This document shows, one piece after another, positions 1 through 7,509 of a stretch of 64,000 nucleotides of DNA (position 1 is the stretch's first letter; each line of letters begins with the position of its first letter). The position numbers and the translations under genes were made by a program. Source of the stretch: CALESS01 sp041741455 (GTDB lineage Bacteria; Chloroflexota; Anaerolineae; Anaerolineales; Anaerolineaceae); assembly GCA_041741455.1 (NCBI GenBank), contig JBGSJZ010000110.1, positions 1-64,000 of the forward strand, written 5' to 3'. The notes below the pieces were generated by a model. It was not told the DNA's origin and searched no databases. It saw nothing but the letters and a program-made list of their open reading frames with translations.

Positions 1-1
1 G

Positions 2-154
2 CCGAAGGGTGTGGAGATGGTGATGCCGGGTGACAACGTGAACCTGGAAGTAGAATTGATCATTCCAGTGGCGTTGGAGCAGGGCAGCAAGTTCGCCATT
101 CGCGAAGGCGGTTTGACCGTTGGCGCGGGTGTCATTACGAAAATATTGGACTGA
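2..154 (+). CDS. tuf: Elongation factor Tu, C-terminal end (partial)
   Basis: The reading frame that enters at base 2 and stops at TGA 152-154 encodes about 50 residues typical of EF-Tu domain 3, including MVMPGDN, the FAIREGG strand and a VGAGV-TKI end. EF-Tu delivers aminoacyl-tRNA to the ribosome as a GTP complex. The 5' part lies outside the window. The stop is 10 bases before rpsJ, the usual junction of the str operon with the S10 operon, so the two are probably co-transcribed. Confidence 0.95.
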   Translation, partial: PKGVEMVMPGDNVNLEVELIIPVALEQGSKFAIREGGLTVGAGVITKILD

Positions 155-164
155 GAGAAGAATC

Positions 165-473
165 ATGGCTAAGCAGAAAATTCGCATTCGATTGAAAGCC
201 TACGACCATCGTGTCCTAGATCAGTCCGCCAAACGGATCGTTGAAACCGCTGAGCGCAGTGGCGCCCAGGTGGTTGGCCCGGTCCCGCTGCCTACCAAAG
301 TGGAACGCTTTACCGTTCGTCGTTCAGCTTTTATTGATAAAGACTCCCACGAGCATTTCGAAATTCGCACCCACAACCGGATTATTGATGTCCTTGATCC
401 GGATGCCAAGACGATTGATATGCTGATGAGATTGAACCTGCCGGCTGGCGTGGATATCGAGATCAAGATCTAA
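165..473 (+). CDS. rpsJ: 30S ribosomal protein S10
   Basis: The product is 102 residues, the normal length for S10 (uS10), with the conserved start AKQKIRIRLKAYDH, the GPVPLPT loop and the ending LPAGVDIEIKI. It sits in the 30S head and also acts as NusE in antitermination. ATG 165 was chosen because it gives the family N-terminus; an upstream in-frame start would add 15 residues overlapping tuf. Unlike the compact S10 operon of many bacteria, it is followed by a 274-base gap with a hairpin and a promoter before rplC. Confidence 0.97.
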   Translation: MAKQKIRIRLKAYDHRVLDQSAKRIVETAERSGAQVVGPVPLPTKVERFTVRRSAFIDKDSHEHFEIRTHNRIIDVLDPDAKTIDMLMRLNLPAGVDIEIKI

Positions 474-490
474 ACTTAACACATGAATGA

Positions 491-521
491 TACTGGTAAA
501 GCAATTATTGCTTTACCAGTA
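491..521 (+). terminator. Perfect 14-bp hairpin after rpsJ
   Basis: Arms 491-504 and 508-521 are exact inverted repeats with a TTA loop. The hairpin lies 18 bases after the rpsJ stop. No T-run follows, so it may act as a factor-dependent terminator, a processing site or an mRNA 3'-end stabiliser rather than a classic intrinsic terminator. Confidence 0.55.
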
Positions 522-546
522 GGCTGAAATTAGCCAAACTGTGCCC

Positions 547-575
547 TAGCCAAAAAGGGTAGGGTGCGATATAAT
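547..575 (+). promoter_or_regulatory. Sigma-70-type promoter before rplC
   Basis: A perfect TATAAT (570-575) lies 17 bases after TAGCCA (547-552, 4 of 6 matches to TTGACA). It follows the hairpin at 491-521 and would start a separate transcript for rplC and the genes after it, with a leader of about 165 bases. Confidence 0.6.
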
Positions 576-581
576 AATTCG

Positions 582-747
582 GTTTTCGGCATTTAAGTGC
601 CGTTAACTGGCAGTGCAAGAGTGCGTTATCACCAGTGCCCACACAACGACGGAAGGCGCTGAAGGCCACTGACTGCTCTGTCCGGGGATGATGCAACCTG
701 GCCCAGGTTGACAGTCCCATCAATATCTTTTGAAGGAGACAACCGAG
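582..747 (+). promoter_or_regulatory. Structured 5' leader of rplC operon
   Basis: The stretch between the promoter and rplC has no gene but several inverted repeats: CGGCA/TGCCG (587-591/598-602), ACTGG/CCAGT (606-610/632-636), GACTG/CAGTC (671-675/712-716) enclosing the palindromic CAACCTGG/CCAGGTTG (694-701/703-710). It ends at the AAGGAGA ribosome binding site (about 734-739). In other bacteria the S10 operon leader is bound by L4 for autoregulation; this leader is a plausible analogue, but its location after rpsJ is different and the binding partner is unknown. Confidence 0.45.
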
Positions 748-1377
748 ATGTTTAAAGGGCTGATTGGGAAGAAAATCGGCATGACCCAGATTTTCGATGA
801 TAATGGTGCGGCAATTCCTGTCACACTCATCGAAGCTGGGCCATGTTTCGTTACCCAGATCCGCACTGCAGAAGCCAATGGTTACGCGGCTGTGCAATTG
901 GGTTACGATGAAGTCAAGCCAAAGCGCCTTACCCAAGGCGAATTGGGGCATCTGAAGAAGAATAACATGCCCCCTCTGCGTTTCCTGCGCGAGTTCCGTG
1001 CCAAAGACATTCAGGTCAAAGAAGGTGAACAGGTTACCGTCAGCCTGTTTGTCCTTGGCGACCATGTCGATGTTATTGGAACGAGCAAAGGGAAAGGCTT
1101 TCAGGGCGCCGTGAAGCGCTACCACTTCCGTGGTGGTCCGCGCACGCATGGTGCGTCCGATCGAGAACGCGCGCCTGGTTCGCGTGGCTCGACGACTACA
1201 CCTGGTCGTGTCTACAAAGGCTCGCGCGGCCCGGGTCATATGGGCGATGACCGGGTGACTGCGCAAGGTTTAAAGGTGGTTCTGGTGGATGCCGAGCGCA
1301 ACGTTTTAGGTGTGCGCGGTTCCGTTCCGGGCGCCCGCAACGGCCTTGTGCTGATCAAGGAGGCGCGAAAGCAGTAA
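748..1377 (+). CDS. rplC: 50S ribosomal protein L3
   Basis: The product is 209 residues, a normal L3 (uL3) length, starting MFKGLIGKKIGMTQIF and containing the KGKGFQGAVKR and HGASDRERAPGS segments of the central extension that reaches the peptidyl transferase centre, where the methylatable glutamine of other L3 proteins lies. L3 is one of the first proteins to bind 23S rRNA. ATG 748 is set by a GAAGGAGA site at 733-739; the upstream in-frame TTG lies before that site. It is the first gene after the internal promoter. Confidence 0.97.
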   Translation: MFKGLIGKKIGMTQIFDDNGAAIPVTLIEAGPCFVTQIRTAEANGYAAVQLGYDEVKPKRLTQGELGHLKKNNMPPLRFLREFRAKDIQVKEGEQVTVSLFVLGDHVDVIGTSKGKGFQGAVKRYHFRGGPRTHGASDRERAPGSRGSTTTPGRVYKGSRGPGHMGDDRVTAQGLKVVLVDAERNVLGVRGSVPGARNGLVLIKEARKQ

Positions 1378-1423
1378 CCGTCTTGTACGGGACTGTGAGT
1401 AACCCCTAAGGAGCGATGAGACT

Positions 1424-2053
1424 ATGTTAGTAGACGTCTTTAACATGTCGGGACTGAAGGTCAGTACGGTTGAATTACCGGCGAGTATCTTCGAAGCCCC
1501 CATTTATGCAGATATCATGCACCAGGCATATGTTCGCCAAATGGCTAATGCCCGTTTGGGAACACATGATACCAAGGTGCGCGGCGAAGTTGCCGGCGGC
1601 GGTCACAAACCGTGGCGCCAAAAAGGCACTGGCCGGGCACGTCAGGGTTCCATCCGGTCCGCCCAATGGAAGGGTGGCGGCCGCATCCATACACCGCACC
1701 CCCGCTCTTATCAGCAGGCGATGCCGCGCCAGATGCGCCGGACTGCATTACGCAGTGCTCTTTCTTCGAAGGCGATGGAAAATTGCCTGGTGATCGTTGA
1801 TGAATTGACCCTGCCCGAACCAAAGACCCGCCTGATGGCCTCGGCCCTCAACGGTCTGGTTGGCAGCTCCAGTGCGTTGGTTGTTATTCCGGAAAAGAAC
1901 GAAGGTTACGTTGGCGTGATCCGCGCCACCAACAACCTGCCGGATGCTAAAACCCTACTGGCTGGCTACCTCAACATCCGTGACTTGCTGACATTCGACA
2001 AGGTTGTCTTGCCGCTGGCAGCGCTGGATGTCATTGCAAAGAACCTGGGGTAG
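1424..2053 (+). CDS. rplD: 50S ribosomal protein L4
   Basis: The product is 209 residues with the L4 (uL4) exit-tunnel loop, including the GTGRARQGS and GGGRIHTPHPRSY motifs around residues 66-90. L4 lines the nascent peptide tunnel, where it contributes to macrolide interaction, and in some bacteria represses its own operon. An AAGGAG site (1409-1414) precedes ATG 1424 by nine bases. It ends with TAG, which shows that amber is an ordinary stop codon in this genome. Confidence 0.96.
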   Translation: MLVDVFNMSGLKVSTVELPASIFEAPIYADIMHQAYVRQMANARLGTHDTKVRGEVAGGGHKPWRQKGTGRARQGSIRSAQWKGGGRIHTPHPRSYQQAMPRQMRRTALRSALSSKAMENCLVIVDELTLPEPKTRLMASALNGLVGSSSALVVIPEKNEGYVGVIRATNNLPDAKTLLAGYLNIRDLLTFDKVVLPLAALDVIAKNLG

Positions 2054-2066
2054 GTAGGAGCGAAAT

Positions 2067-2369
2067 ATGAGCACTATTTATGATGTACTCCGCCGTCCAC
2101 TGGTGACTGAAAAGTCGAATTACCAGGCCCGCCGCCTGCACCAATTTGTGTTCGAAGTGGCCACTGATGCCACCCGAACAATGGTGAAGGATGCGGTCGA
2201 GACGCTGTTTGATGTAACGGTTCTTCGGGTGAATGTGATCAATGCCCCCGCCAAGCGCACCCGCCGGGCGCGCAGCCGCCGGCTGGCCATTCGCGACGCC
2301 GGCTTTAAGAAGGCGATTGTGACCCTGGCTCCCGAAGATCGCATCCCATTCTTTGAAGGGGTGGAATAA
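2067..2369 (+). CDS. rplW: 50S ribosomal protein L23
   Basis: The product is 100 residues, typical of L23 (uL23), with the opening YDVLRRPLVTEKS and the FDVTVLRVNVINAP strand before the basic loop. L23 sits at the tunnel exit and docks SRP and trigger factor. It lies 13 bases after rplD and its stop overlaps the rplB start (TAATGG), so L23 and L2 are translationally coupled. Confidence 0.95.
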   Translation: MSTIYDVLRRPLVTEKSNYQARRLHQFVFEVATDATRTMVKDAVETLFDVTVLRVNVINAPAKRTRRARSRRLAIRDAGFKKAIVTLAPEDRIPFFEGVE

Positions 2370-3208
2370 TGGCAGTTAAAGTCTACAAACCCATTACGCC
2401 AGGCTTGCGCGACATGACTGGCTACACGTTTGAAGAAATTACCAAATCGACTCCCGAACGGTCATTGGTGGTGCTGCGGCGCAAGATGAGCGGCCGCAAC
2501 TCCTATGGCCGGGTGACGGTGCGCCATCGTGGTGGCGGAAATCGCCAATTTGTGCGTCTTGTGGATTTCAAACGGGACAAGCTGAGCATCCCCGCCAAAG
2601 TTTCGGCGATTGAATATGATCCGATTCGCACCGCCCGCCTGGCGCTGCTGACCTATGCCGATGGCGAGAAACGCTACATCATCGCCCCACTAGGTTTAAA
2701 GGTTGGCGACAGTGTGATTTCAGGATCGAATGTGGATATTCGGGTGGGCAACTGCCTCCCAATTTCAAATATCCCGGTTGGTACGATGATCCACAACGTT
2801 GAGCTGAAGGAAGGCCGCGGCGGCCAGTTGGTACGGGCTGCGGGCGGTGCGGCTCAATTACTGGCCAAAGAAGGCGATTATGCCCAGGTACGTATGCCCT
2901 CTGGCGAAGTTCGTCTGGTGCGCCAATCCTGCTATGCGACGATTGGCCAGGTTGGTAATGTGGACCATAGCAATGTAAAGCTGGGCAAAGCTGGCCGCAA
3001 GCGTCACATGGGCATCCGCCCGACCGTACGTGGTACAGCCATGTCCCCGCGCGATCACCCGCATGGTGGTGGTGAAGGTCGTCAGCCTGTTGGTATGCCC
3101 GGCCCGAAGACACCATGGGGCAAACCGGCGCGTGGTTACAGAACCCGCCGCAATAAAATCACCGATAAGTTCATCGTTCGCCGGCGTAATGCGGGCGGCG
3201 GTCGGTAA
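2369..3208 (+). CDS. rplB: 50S ribosomal protein L2
   Basis: The product is 279 residues, the standard L2 (uL2) length. It has the RHRGGGNRQ segment near residues 53-60 and the conserved RDHPHGGGEG motif at about 228-237 with the histidine tied to peptidyl transfer and subunit association. The end has the lysine/arginine-rich KITDKFIVRRR tail. The start codon overlaps the rplW stop. Confidence 0.97.
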   Translation: MAVKVYKPITPGLRDMTGYTFEEITKSTPERSLVVLRRKMSGRNSYGRVTVRHRGGGNRQFVRLVDFKRDKLSIPAKVSAIEYDPIRTARLALLTYADGEKRYIIAPLGLKVGDSVISGSNVDIRVGNCLPISNIPVGTMIHNVELKEGRGGQLVRAAGGAAQLLAKEGDYAQVRMPSGEVRLVRQSCYATIGQVGNVDHSNVKLGKAGRKRHMGIRPTVRGTAMSPRDHPHGGGEGRQPVGMPGPKTPWGKPARGYRTRRNKITDKFIVRRRNAGGGR

Positions 3209-3241
3209 TGCGGACTGCTCTAAGATAAAAGGGACCAGAAT

Positions 3242-3520
3242 ATGTCACGATCGTTGAAAAAAGGGCCGTATGTCGACCCGAAGCTTTTGAAGAAAATCGA
3301 AGTAATGAATATTGCCAACCAGAAGAAGGTTCTGCGGACGTGGAGCCGGGATAGCTCGATCTTCCCCCAGATGGTTGGACATACCATTGCTGTGCATGAT
3401 GGCCGACGACATGTGCCGATCTACATCACCGAAAATATGGTGGGACACCGCCTGGGTGAATTTGCCCCGACCCGCCACTTCCGCGGCCACATGTCCGAAA
3501 AGTCGTCGAAAGGAAAATAA
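3242..3520 (+). CDS. rpsS: 30S ribosomal protein S19
   Basis: The product is 92 residues with the S19 (uS19) signature SRSLKKGPYVD at the N-terminus, the TWSRDSSI-PQMVGHTIAVHDGRRHVP core and the KLGEFAPTR-like HRLGEFAPTRHFRGH end. It binds the 30S head with S13. It is spaced 33 bases from rplB and 3 bases from rplV. Confidence 0.97.
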   Translation: MSRSLKKGPYVDPKLLKKIEVMNIANQKKVLRTWSRDSSIFPQMVGHTIAVHDGRRHVPIYITENMVGHRLGEFAPTRHFRGHMSEKSSKGK

Positions 3521-3523
3521 GCC

Positions 3524-3865
3524 ATGGCGACCGATATTCGCGCTGAATTAAGTAACTGCGGTGTTTCTGCCCAGAAGGTTCGCCTGATGGTAGATATGGT
3601 GCGCGGCAAACAAGCTGTTGAGGCACTGAATATTCTCAAATTCATGCCAAAAGTTGCAGCTCGCCACGTACACAAGTTGCTGACCTCTGCTGTGGCCAAC
3701 GCTGAAGAGAATTTTGGCGTCAGCCGCGATGACCTTTTTGTTTATCGCATAACGGCGGATGAAGCCCCTACGCGCAAATGGCGCAAGTTTGGGGCCCGTG
3801 GCCGTTTCAAACCGCAATTGCGGCGGACCTCGCACGTGACCGTAATTTTACGGGAGCGTGAGTAG
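3524..3865 (+). CDS. rplV: 50S ribosomal protein L22
   Basis: The product is 113 residues, an L22 (uL22) with the QKVRLMVDMVRGK helix and the extended hairpin (RKWRKFGARGRF) that reaches into the exit tunnel, a site of macrolide resistance in other bacteria. It starts 3 bases after rpsS. It is followed by an unusually long 69-base structured spacer before rpsC; these two genes are adjacent or overlapping in many bacteria. Confidence 0.95.
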   Translation: MATDIRAELSNCGVSAQKVRLMVDMVRGKQAVEALNILKFMPKVAARHVHKLLTSAVANAEENFGVSRDDLFVYRITADEAPTRKWRKFGARGRFKPQLRRTSHVTVILRERE

Positions 3866-3872
3866 AGATAGG

Positions 3873-3914
3873 CTTGCCAGGTGACCGGTTGAAGTCTGAC
3901 CGGAAGCCGGCAAG
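3873..3914 (+). promoter_or_regulatory. Nested hairpin between rplV and rpsC
   Basis: CTTGCC (3873-3878) pairs with GGCAAG (3909-3914), and inside it CCGGT (3885-3889) pairs with ACCGG (3899-3903). The structure fills the rplV-rpsC spacer just upstream of the CAGGAG ribosome binding site. It could tune coupling or processing; no T-run follows. Confidence 0.4.
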
Positions 3915-3934
3915 AAAAGACACCAGGAGATCGT

Positions 3935-4612
3935 ATGGGTCGAAAAGTACATCCGATTGGATTTCGTCTGAATATCAATCAACCCTGGCTAGGGCGCTGG
4001 TATGCTGACGGAGCGCAGTATGTTGACCAATTCCACCAGGACATCAAGATTCGCAAGATGCTCCGCTCGGAATCGGAAAAGGCAGGCGTCTCAATGGTTG
4101 AAGTGGAGCGCTTCCCGAACAAGGTTCGAGTGATTGTCCACACCGCAAAGCCGGGCATCCTCATTGGTCGCAAGGGTGAGGGCGTTAAGAAGATTCGCAC
4201 CTCATTGGAAGCTATGACCGGTGGCAAGATTGATCTGGATATCAAGGAGATCAAGGCTCCGGATACGGATGCCTATCTCGTGGCCCTGAATATTGCCGGC
4301 CAAATTGTACGGCGTGTGAGCTACCGCCGGGCGATGAAGCGGGCCATTCAACAGGCCATGCGCCAGGGCGCACAGGGTATCAAGATCGAAGTGGCCGGCC
4401 GCTTGAGCGGTGCCGAAATGGCTCGCAGCGTCTGGCTGCGTGAAGGCCGCGTTCCGCTGCAGACTCTGCGTGCGGATATGGACTTTGCCCGTGCCGAAGC
4501 CCAGACCACCTATGGCAAGATAGGTATCAAGGTTTGGGTTTATAAGGGCGTCGTGCTGCGTGAACGCGAAGAAAAGGTCGAACCGACCGAAGGTGTGTAC
4601 GTCAGCGAATAA
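3935..4612 (+). CDS. rpsC: 30S ribosomal protein S3
   Basis: The product is 225 residues, an S3 (uS3) with the MGRKVHPIGFRL opening, a type II KH RNA-binding domain with the GRKGEG loop at about residues 78-83, and the C-terminal domain with SGAEMAR and the EGRVPLQTLRADMDF signature. S3 lines the mRNA entry channel and has mRNA helicase activity with S4 and S5. A CAGGAGA site lies before ATG 3935. Confidence 0.97.
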   Translation: MGRKVHPIGFRLNINQPWLGRWYADGAQYVDQFHQDIKIRKMLRSESEKAGVSMVEVERFPNKVRVIVHTAKPGILIGRKGEGVKKIRTSLEAMTGGKIDLDIKEIKAPDTDAYLVALNIAGQIVRRVSYRRAMKRAIQQAMRQGAQGIKIEVAGRLSGAEMARSVWLREGRVPLQTLRADMDFARAEAQTTYGKIGIKVWVYKGVVLREREEKVEPTEGVYVSE

Positions 4613-4661
4613 GATTCCACCGAGCCGCCAGGCTGGTGATTGATTGAAAGAGGTAGCAACC

Positions 4662-5102
4662 ATGTTGATGCCAAAGCGTGTGAAATACCGCAAGCAGATG
4701 CGCGGCCGCATGAAGGGGAAAGCCCTACGAGGGGCTGAAGTGACCTTCGGCGAGTTCGGCCTGCAGGCGCTGGAACCGGGTTGGGTGACCGCCCGGCAAA
4801 TTGAAGCGGCCCGCCGCGTCCTCGTACGCGTGATGCGCCGGCGTGGAAAGGTCTGGATTCGGATCTTCCCGGATAAACCTTACACTCACCGCCCCCCGGA
4901 GACCCGGATGGGTAAAGGTAAGGGTAATGTGGAGTACTGGGTGGCAGTAGTTAAGCCTGGTCGAATTATGTTCGAGGTTGGTAGTCTGCCGTCAGAAATT
5001 GCGCTGGAAGCCCTGGAGCAAGCAGCGTATAAGTTCTCCATCAAGACCAAAGTCGTCAACCGCCTGGATGCAGTAGCGGAAGCGACAACAGGAGGAGAAT
5101 AG
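4662..5102 (+). CDS. rplP: 50S ribosomal protein L16
   Basis: The product is 146 residues with the L16 (uL16) start MLMPKRVKYRKQMRGR, the GKVWIRIFPDKPYTHRPPETRMGKGKG motif region (residues about 64-88) and a standard length. It binds near the A site and is needed for a functional peptidyl transferase centre. ATG 4662 was chosen over the upstream TTG 4644 because it gives the family N-terminus and has an AAAGAGGT site upstream. L29 follows after two bases. Confidence 0.96.
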   Translation: MLMPKRVKYRKQMRGRMKGKALRGAEVTFGEFGLQALEPGWVTARQIEAARRVLVRVMRRRGKVWIRIFPDKPYTHRPPETRMGKGKGNVEYWVAVVKPGRIMFEVGSLPSEIALEALEQAAYKFSIKTKVVNRLDAVAEATTGGE

Positions 5103-5104
5103 GC

Positions 5105-5311
5105 ATGAAACTGAGTGATATTCGTCAGTTAGGTGACCAGGAACTGGTCAATAAGATTGCCGACGCCCGCCAGGAACTGATGAACCTGCGTTTTCAGGTG
5201 ATCAGCGGCCAATTGAGCGATACGAGCCGGTTAAAAATCACCCGCCGTCTGATCGCCCAGTTTGAAACCGTGCTGCGCGAGCGAGAATTGGCGCAGGAAG
5301 GTAAGAAATGA
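5105..5311 (+). CDS. rpmC: 50S ribosomal protein L29
   Basis: The product is 68 residues, a two-helix L29 (uL29) with the ELMNLRFQVISGQL segment and the conserved TSRLK-RRLIAQ-TVLRERE end. It lies near the tunnel exit beside L23. The stop overlaps the rpsQ start by four bases, indicating coupled translation. Confidence 0.94.
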   Translation: MKLSDIRQLGDQELVNKIADARQELMNLRFQVISGQLSDTSRLKITRRLIAQFETVLRERELAQEGKK

Positions 5312-5586
5312 ATAATCGCCGTCGTTTAATTGGTGTTGTGAAGAGCAACAAGATGATGAAGACCGTGATCGTTGAGATCACGCGCACCTTCCGCCACCCG
5401 CTGTACCGCAAGGTCGTGCACTCCAGCCATACGGTGATGGCGCACGATGAGCTGGGCTGCCAGATTGGCGATAAGGTGCAGATTGTGGAAACCCGCCCGC
5501 TTTCCGCCCAGAAGCGCTGGGCAGTAGAGCAGATCATGAAACGCGATATCGAATCAGCTGCGGCTGGTGAGGGAGGCGAGGCATGA
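5308..5586 (+). CDS. rpsQ: 30S ribosomal protein S17
   Basis: The product is 92 residues, an S17 (uS17) with the RRRLIGVVKSNKMMKT opening, the YRKVVHSSHTVMAHDE strand and the GDKVQIVETRPLSAQKRW signature. It is a primary 16S rRNA binder. The C-terminal tail of about 12 residues (acidic and alanine rich) is longer than in E. coli. It overlaps both neighbours by four bases. Confidence 0.95.
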   Translation: MNNRRRLIGVVKSNKMMKTVIVEITRTFRHPLYRKVVHSSHTVMAHDELGCQIGDKVQIVETRPLSAQKRWAVEQIMKRDIESAAAGEGGEA

Positions 5587-5954
5587 TACAGCTCGAAAGC
5601 CGGATCAAGGTTGCAGATAACACCGGCGCCCGTGTCCTTTTAGTCATCCATATTTTGGGTGGTTCCACCCGGCGGTATGGACGGGTTGGCGATGTGGTAG
5701 TGTGCGCGGTCAAATCCGCCGCTCCCCAGGGCTCGGTGAAGAAAAGTGAAGTAGTGCGGGCGGTCATCGTCCGCTGCGCCAAAGAATGGCGCCGGGAGGA
5801 TGGCTCCACCATCCGTTTTGACGATAATGCAGCCGTTATTTTGGATAACGACGGCCAGAATCCGAAAGGCACACGCATTTTTGGCCCCGTGGCCCGCGAA
5901 CTGCGTGAAAAAGGGTTCATGAAGATCGTCTCCCTGGCCCCGGAAGTGATCTAG
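5583..5954 (+). CDS. rplN: 50S ribosomal protein L14
   Basis: The product is 123 residues, the near-invariant L14 (uL14) length, with MIQLESRIKVADNTGA at the start, the GDVVVCAVKSA loop and the RIFGPVARELR end that contacts the 30S subunit in bridge B5/B8. Its start overlaps the rpsQ stop. It ends with TAG. Confidence 0.96.
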   Translation: MIQLESRIKVADNTGARVLLVIHILGGSTRRYGRVGDVVVCAVKSAAPQGSVKKSEVVRAVIVRCAKEWRREDGSTIRFDDNAAVILDNDGQNPKGTRIFGPVARELREKGFMKIVSLAPEVI

Positions 5955-5968
5955 GACAGGAGTGAGCG

Positions 5969-6301
5969 ATGAGAGTTAAGATACATAAAGGCGATACCGT
6001 TGAGGTGATCACCGGGCGCGAGGAAGACAAAGGCAAACGCGGCGAAGTTATCAAAGTGTTGCCGGATGACGGCCGGGTTGTGGTGCAGGGTGTCAATGTA
6101 CGCACCAAGCATCAACGCCAGGTTCAATCTGGTGGCCGTACCATGAACCCTGGCCGGGTGCGTTTTGAAGCCCCGATCCACCTCAGTAATGTGATGCTGG
6201 TCTGCCCGAAATGCAGCAAGGCAACGCGGGTTGGGCTGACACGGGATGGCGAAATAACCACTCGCGTCTGCAAAAAATGCCAGGCCTTGATTGATGACTA
6301 A
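5969..6301 (+). CDS. rplX: 50S ribosomal protein L24
   Basis: The product is 110 residues with the KOW motif (KIHKGDTVEVITGREEDKGKRGEV) at the N-terminus and a C-terminal zinc-ribbon-like pair CPKC...CKKC around residues 78-104, a form seen in many L24 (uL24) proteins outside the Proteobacteria. L24 initiates 50S assembly. A GACAGGAGTGAG site precedes the start. Confidence 0.95.
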   Translation: MRVKIHKGDTVEVITGREEDKGKRGEVIKVLPDDGRVVVQGVNVRTKHQRQVQSGGRTMNPGRVRFEAPIHLSNVMLVCPKCSKATRVGLTRDGEITTRVCKKCQALIDD

Positions 6302-6318
6302 GAGCGCAGACCGGGAGC

Positions 6319-6867
6319 ATGAATATGAATAGAATGAGAGTGCGTTATCAAGAAGAAGTTGTGCCTGCGCTGATGAAGGCCTTGAACATGGAAAATGTGA
6401 TGGAACTACCTCGCATTACCAAGGTTGTGGTCAACATCGGTCTGGGTGAAGCCATGGATAATCCCAAGGCGTTGGAAGCTGCTGTTGGCGACATGATGTT
6501 GATCACTGGCCAAAAGCCTGTAATCACCAAAGCCCGCAAGAGCATCTCCAACTTCAAGCTGCGCGAAGGCCGTGCCATTGGCGCTAAGGTCACACTGCGT
6601 GGCGATAAAATGTGGTCATTCCTGGACCGTTTGATGAACATTGTCCTGCCGCGGGTGCGTGACTTCCGCGGGGTCTCGGACGAGGCTTTTGACGGCCATG
6701 GAAATTACACGCTGGGTTTGCGTGAGCAGCTGATCTTTCCGGAGATCGAGTACGATAAGATCGATAAAGTGCGCGGCATGGAAATCACCATTGTGACCAC
6801 CGCCCGGACTGATGATCAGGCGTCTCAATTATTGGCATTGCTCGGCATGCCTTTCAGGAAGGGTTAA
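6319..6867 (+). CDS. rplE: 50S ribosomal protein L5
   Basis: The product is 182 residues, a standard L5 (uL5) that binds 5S rRNA and forms bridge B1b. It shows MRVRYQEEVVPALM, the PRITKVVVNIGLGEA motif, the RKSISNFKLREG segment and the DRLMNIVLPRVRDFRGVS block. ATG 6319 and ATG 6325 are both possible starts and differ by two residues. The next gene begins one base after its stop. Confidence 0.96.
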   Translation: MNMNRMRVRYQEEVVPALMKALNMENVMELPRITKVVVNIGLGEAMDNPKALEAAVGDMMLITGQKPVITKARKSISNFKLREGRAIGAKVTLRGDKMWSFLDRLMNIVLPRVRDFRGVSDEAFDGHGNYTLGLREQLIFPEIEYDKIDKVRGMEITIVTTARTDDQASQLLALLGMPFRKG

Positions 6868-6868
6868 T

Positions 6869-7051
6869 ATGGCGAAGAAGTGCATGATGTATCGTGAAAT
6901 GCGACGGGAGCGACCCACCCAGGTGCGCAATCGATGCCGGATTTGCGGTCGACCACGCGGATATATGCGCCGGTTTGGCGTATGCCGTATTTGCTTCCGC
7001 ACTCTGGCGCTGGAAGGTCAAATCCCCGGCGTGACAAAGTCATCTTGGTAG
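6869..7051 (+). CDS. rpsZ: 30S ribosomal protein S14, zinc-binding type
   Basis: The product is 60 residues, the short C+ form of S14 (uS14). Four cysteines at residues 23, 26, 39 and 42 (CRIC...CRIC) form the zinc ribbon, followed by the FR-LA-EG-IPG-KSSW ending typical of this form. ATG 6869 gives the conserved MAKKC start; longer in-frame starts run into rplE. It has no long cysteine-free counterpart in the window. Confidence 0.95.
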   Translation: MAKKCMMYREMRRERPTQVRNRCRICGRPRGYMRRFGVCRICFRTLALEGQIPGVTKSSW

Positions 7052-7070
7052 AGCGGTGCGGAGGTAAGTC

Positions 7071-7484
7071 ATGAGTGTGAATGATCCTATTGCTGATATG
7101 TTGACTCGCATTCGCAACGCCGTGTCTACGGGCCAGGCGATGGTAGCCATGCCAAGCTCCAAGATCAAGGTGGAAATCGCCCGGATCTTGAAAGAGGAAG
7201 GCTTTATCGAGTCGTATGAAGTTGCAGATGGTGAAGAAGCGTTTTTGAAGACGCTACGCCTGAAGCTTAAATATGTTGGTGAACGGCGCGAACGGGAATC
7301 GGTTATTACCGGCATCGTGCGGGTCAGCCGCCCCGGCCGCCGTGTTTATACTCGCAAACAGGATATACCATGGGTCCTTTCGGGGATGGGTGTAGCAGTT
7401 GTCTCGACCCCCAAGGGAGTCATGACCGGCCAGCGCGCCCGCCAATTGGGCGTCGGTGGCGAGATCCTGTGCAAGGTTTGGTAA
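7071..7484 (+). CDS. rpsH: 30S ribosomal protein S8
   Basis: The product is 137 residues, an S8 (uS8) with DPIADMLTRIRNA at the start, the SSKIKVEIARILKEEGFI helix, and the C-terminal GMGVAVVSTPKGVMTGQRAR...GGEILCKVW signature. S8 binds 16S helix 21 and in E. coli is the repressor of the spc operon. A CGGAGGTAAG site precedes ATG 7071. Confidence 0.96.
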   Translation: MSVNDPIADMLTRIRNAVSTGQAMVAMPSSKIKVEIARILKEEGFIESYEVADGEEAFLKTLRLKLKYVGERRERESVITGIVRVSRPGRRVYTRKQDIPWVLSGMGVAVVSTPKGVMTGQRARQLGVGGEILCKVW

Positions 7485-7509
7485 CCCACAGGGAATAGGA
7501 GGTATTACT

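Noticed and set aside
505..1266. Long open frame on the minus strand opposite rplC and its leader (253 codons)
   Set aside because: It is antisense to a clear L3 gene, has no recognisable domain and mirrors codon bias of the coding strand.
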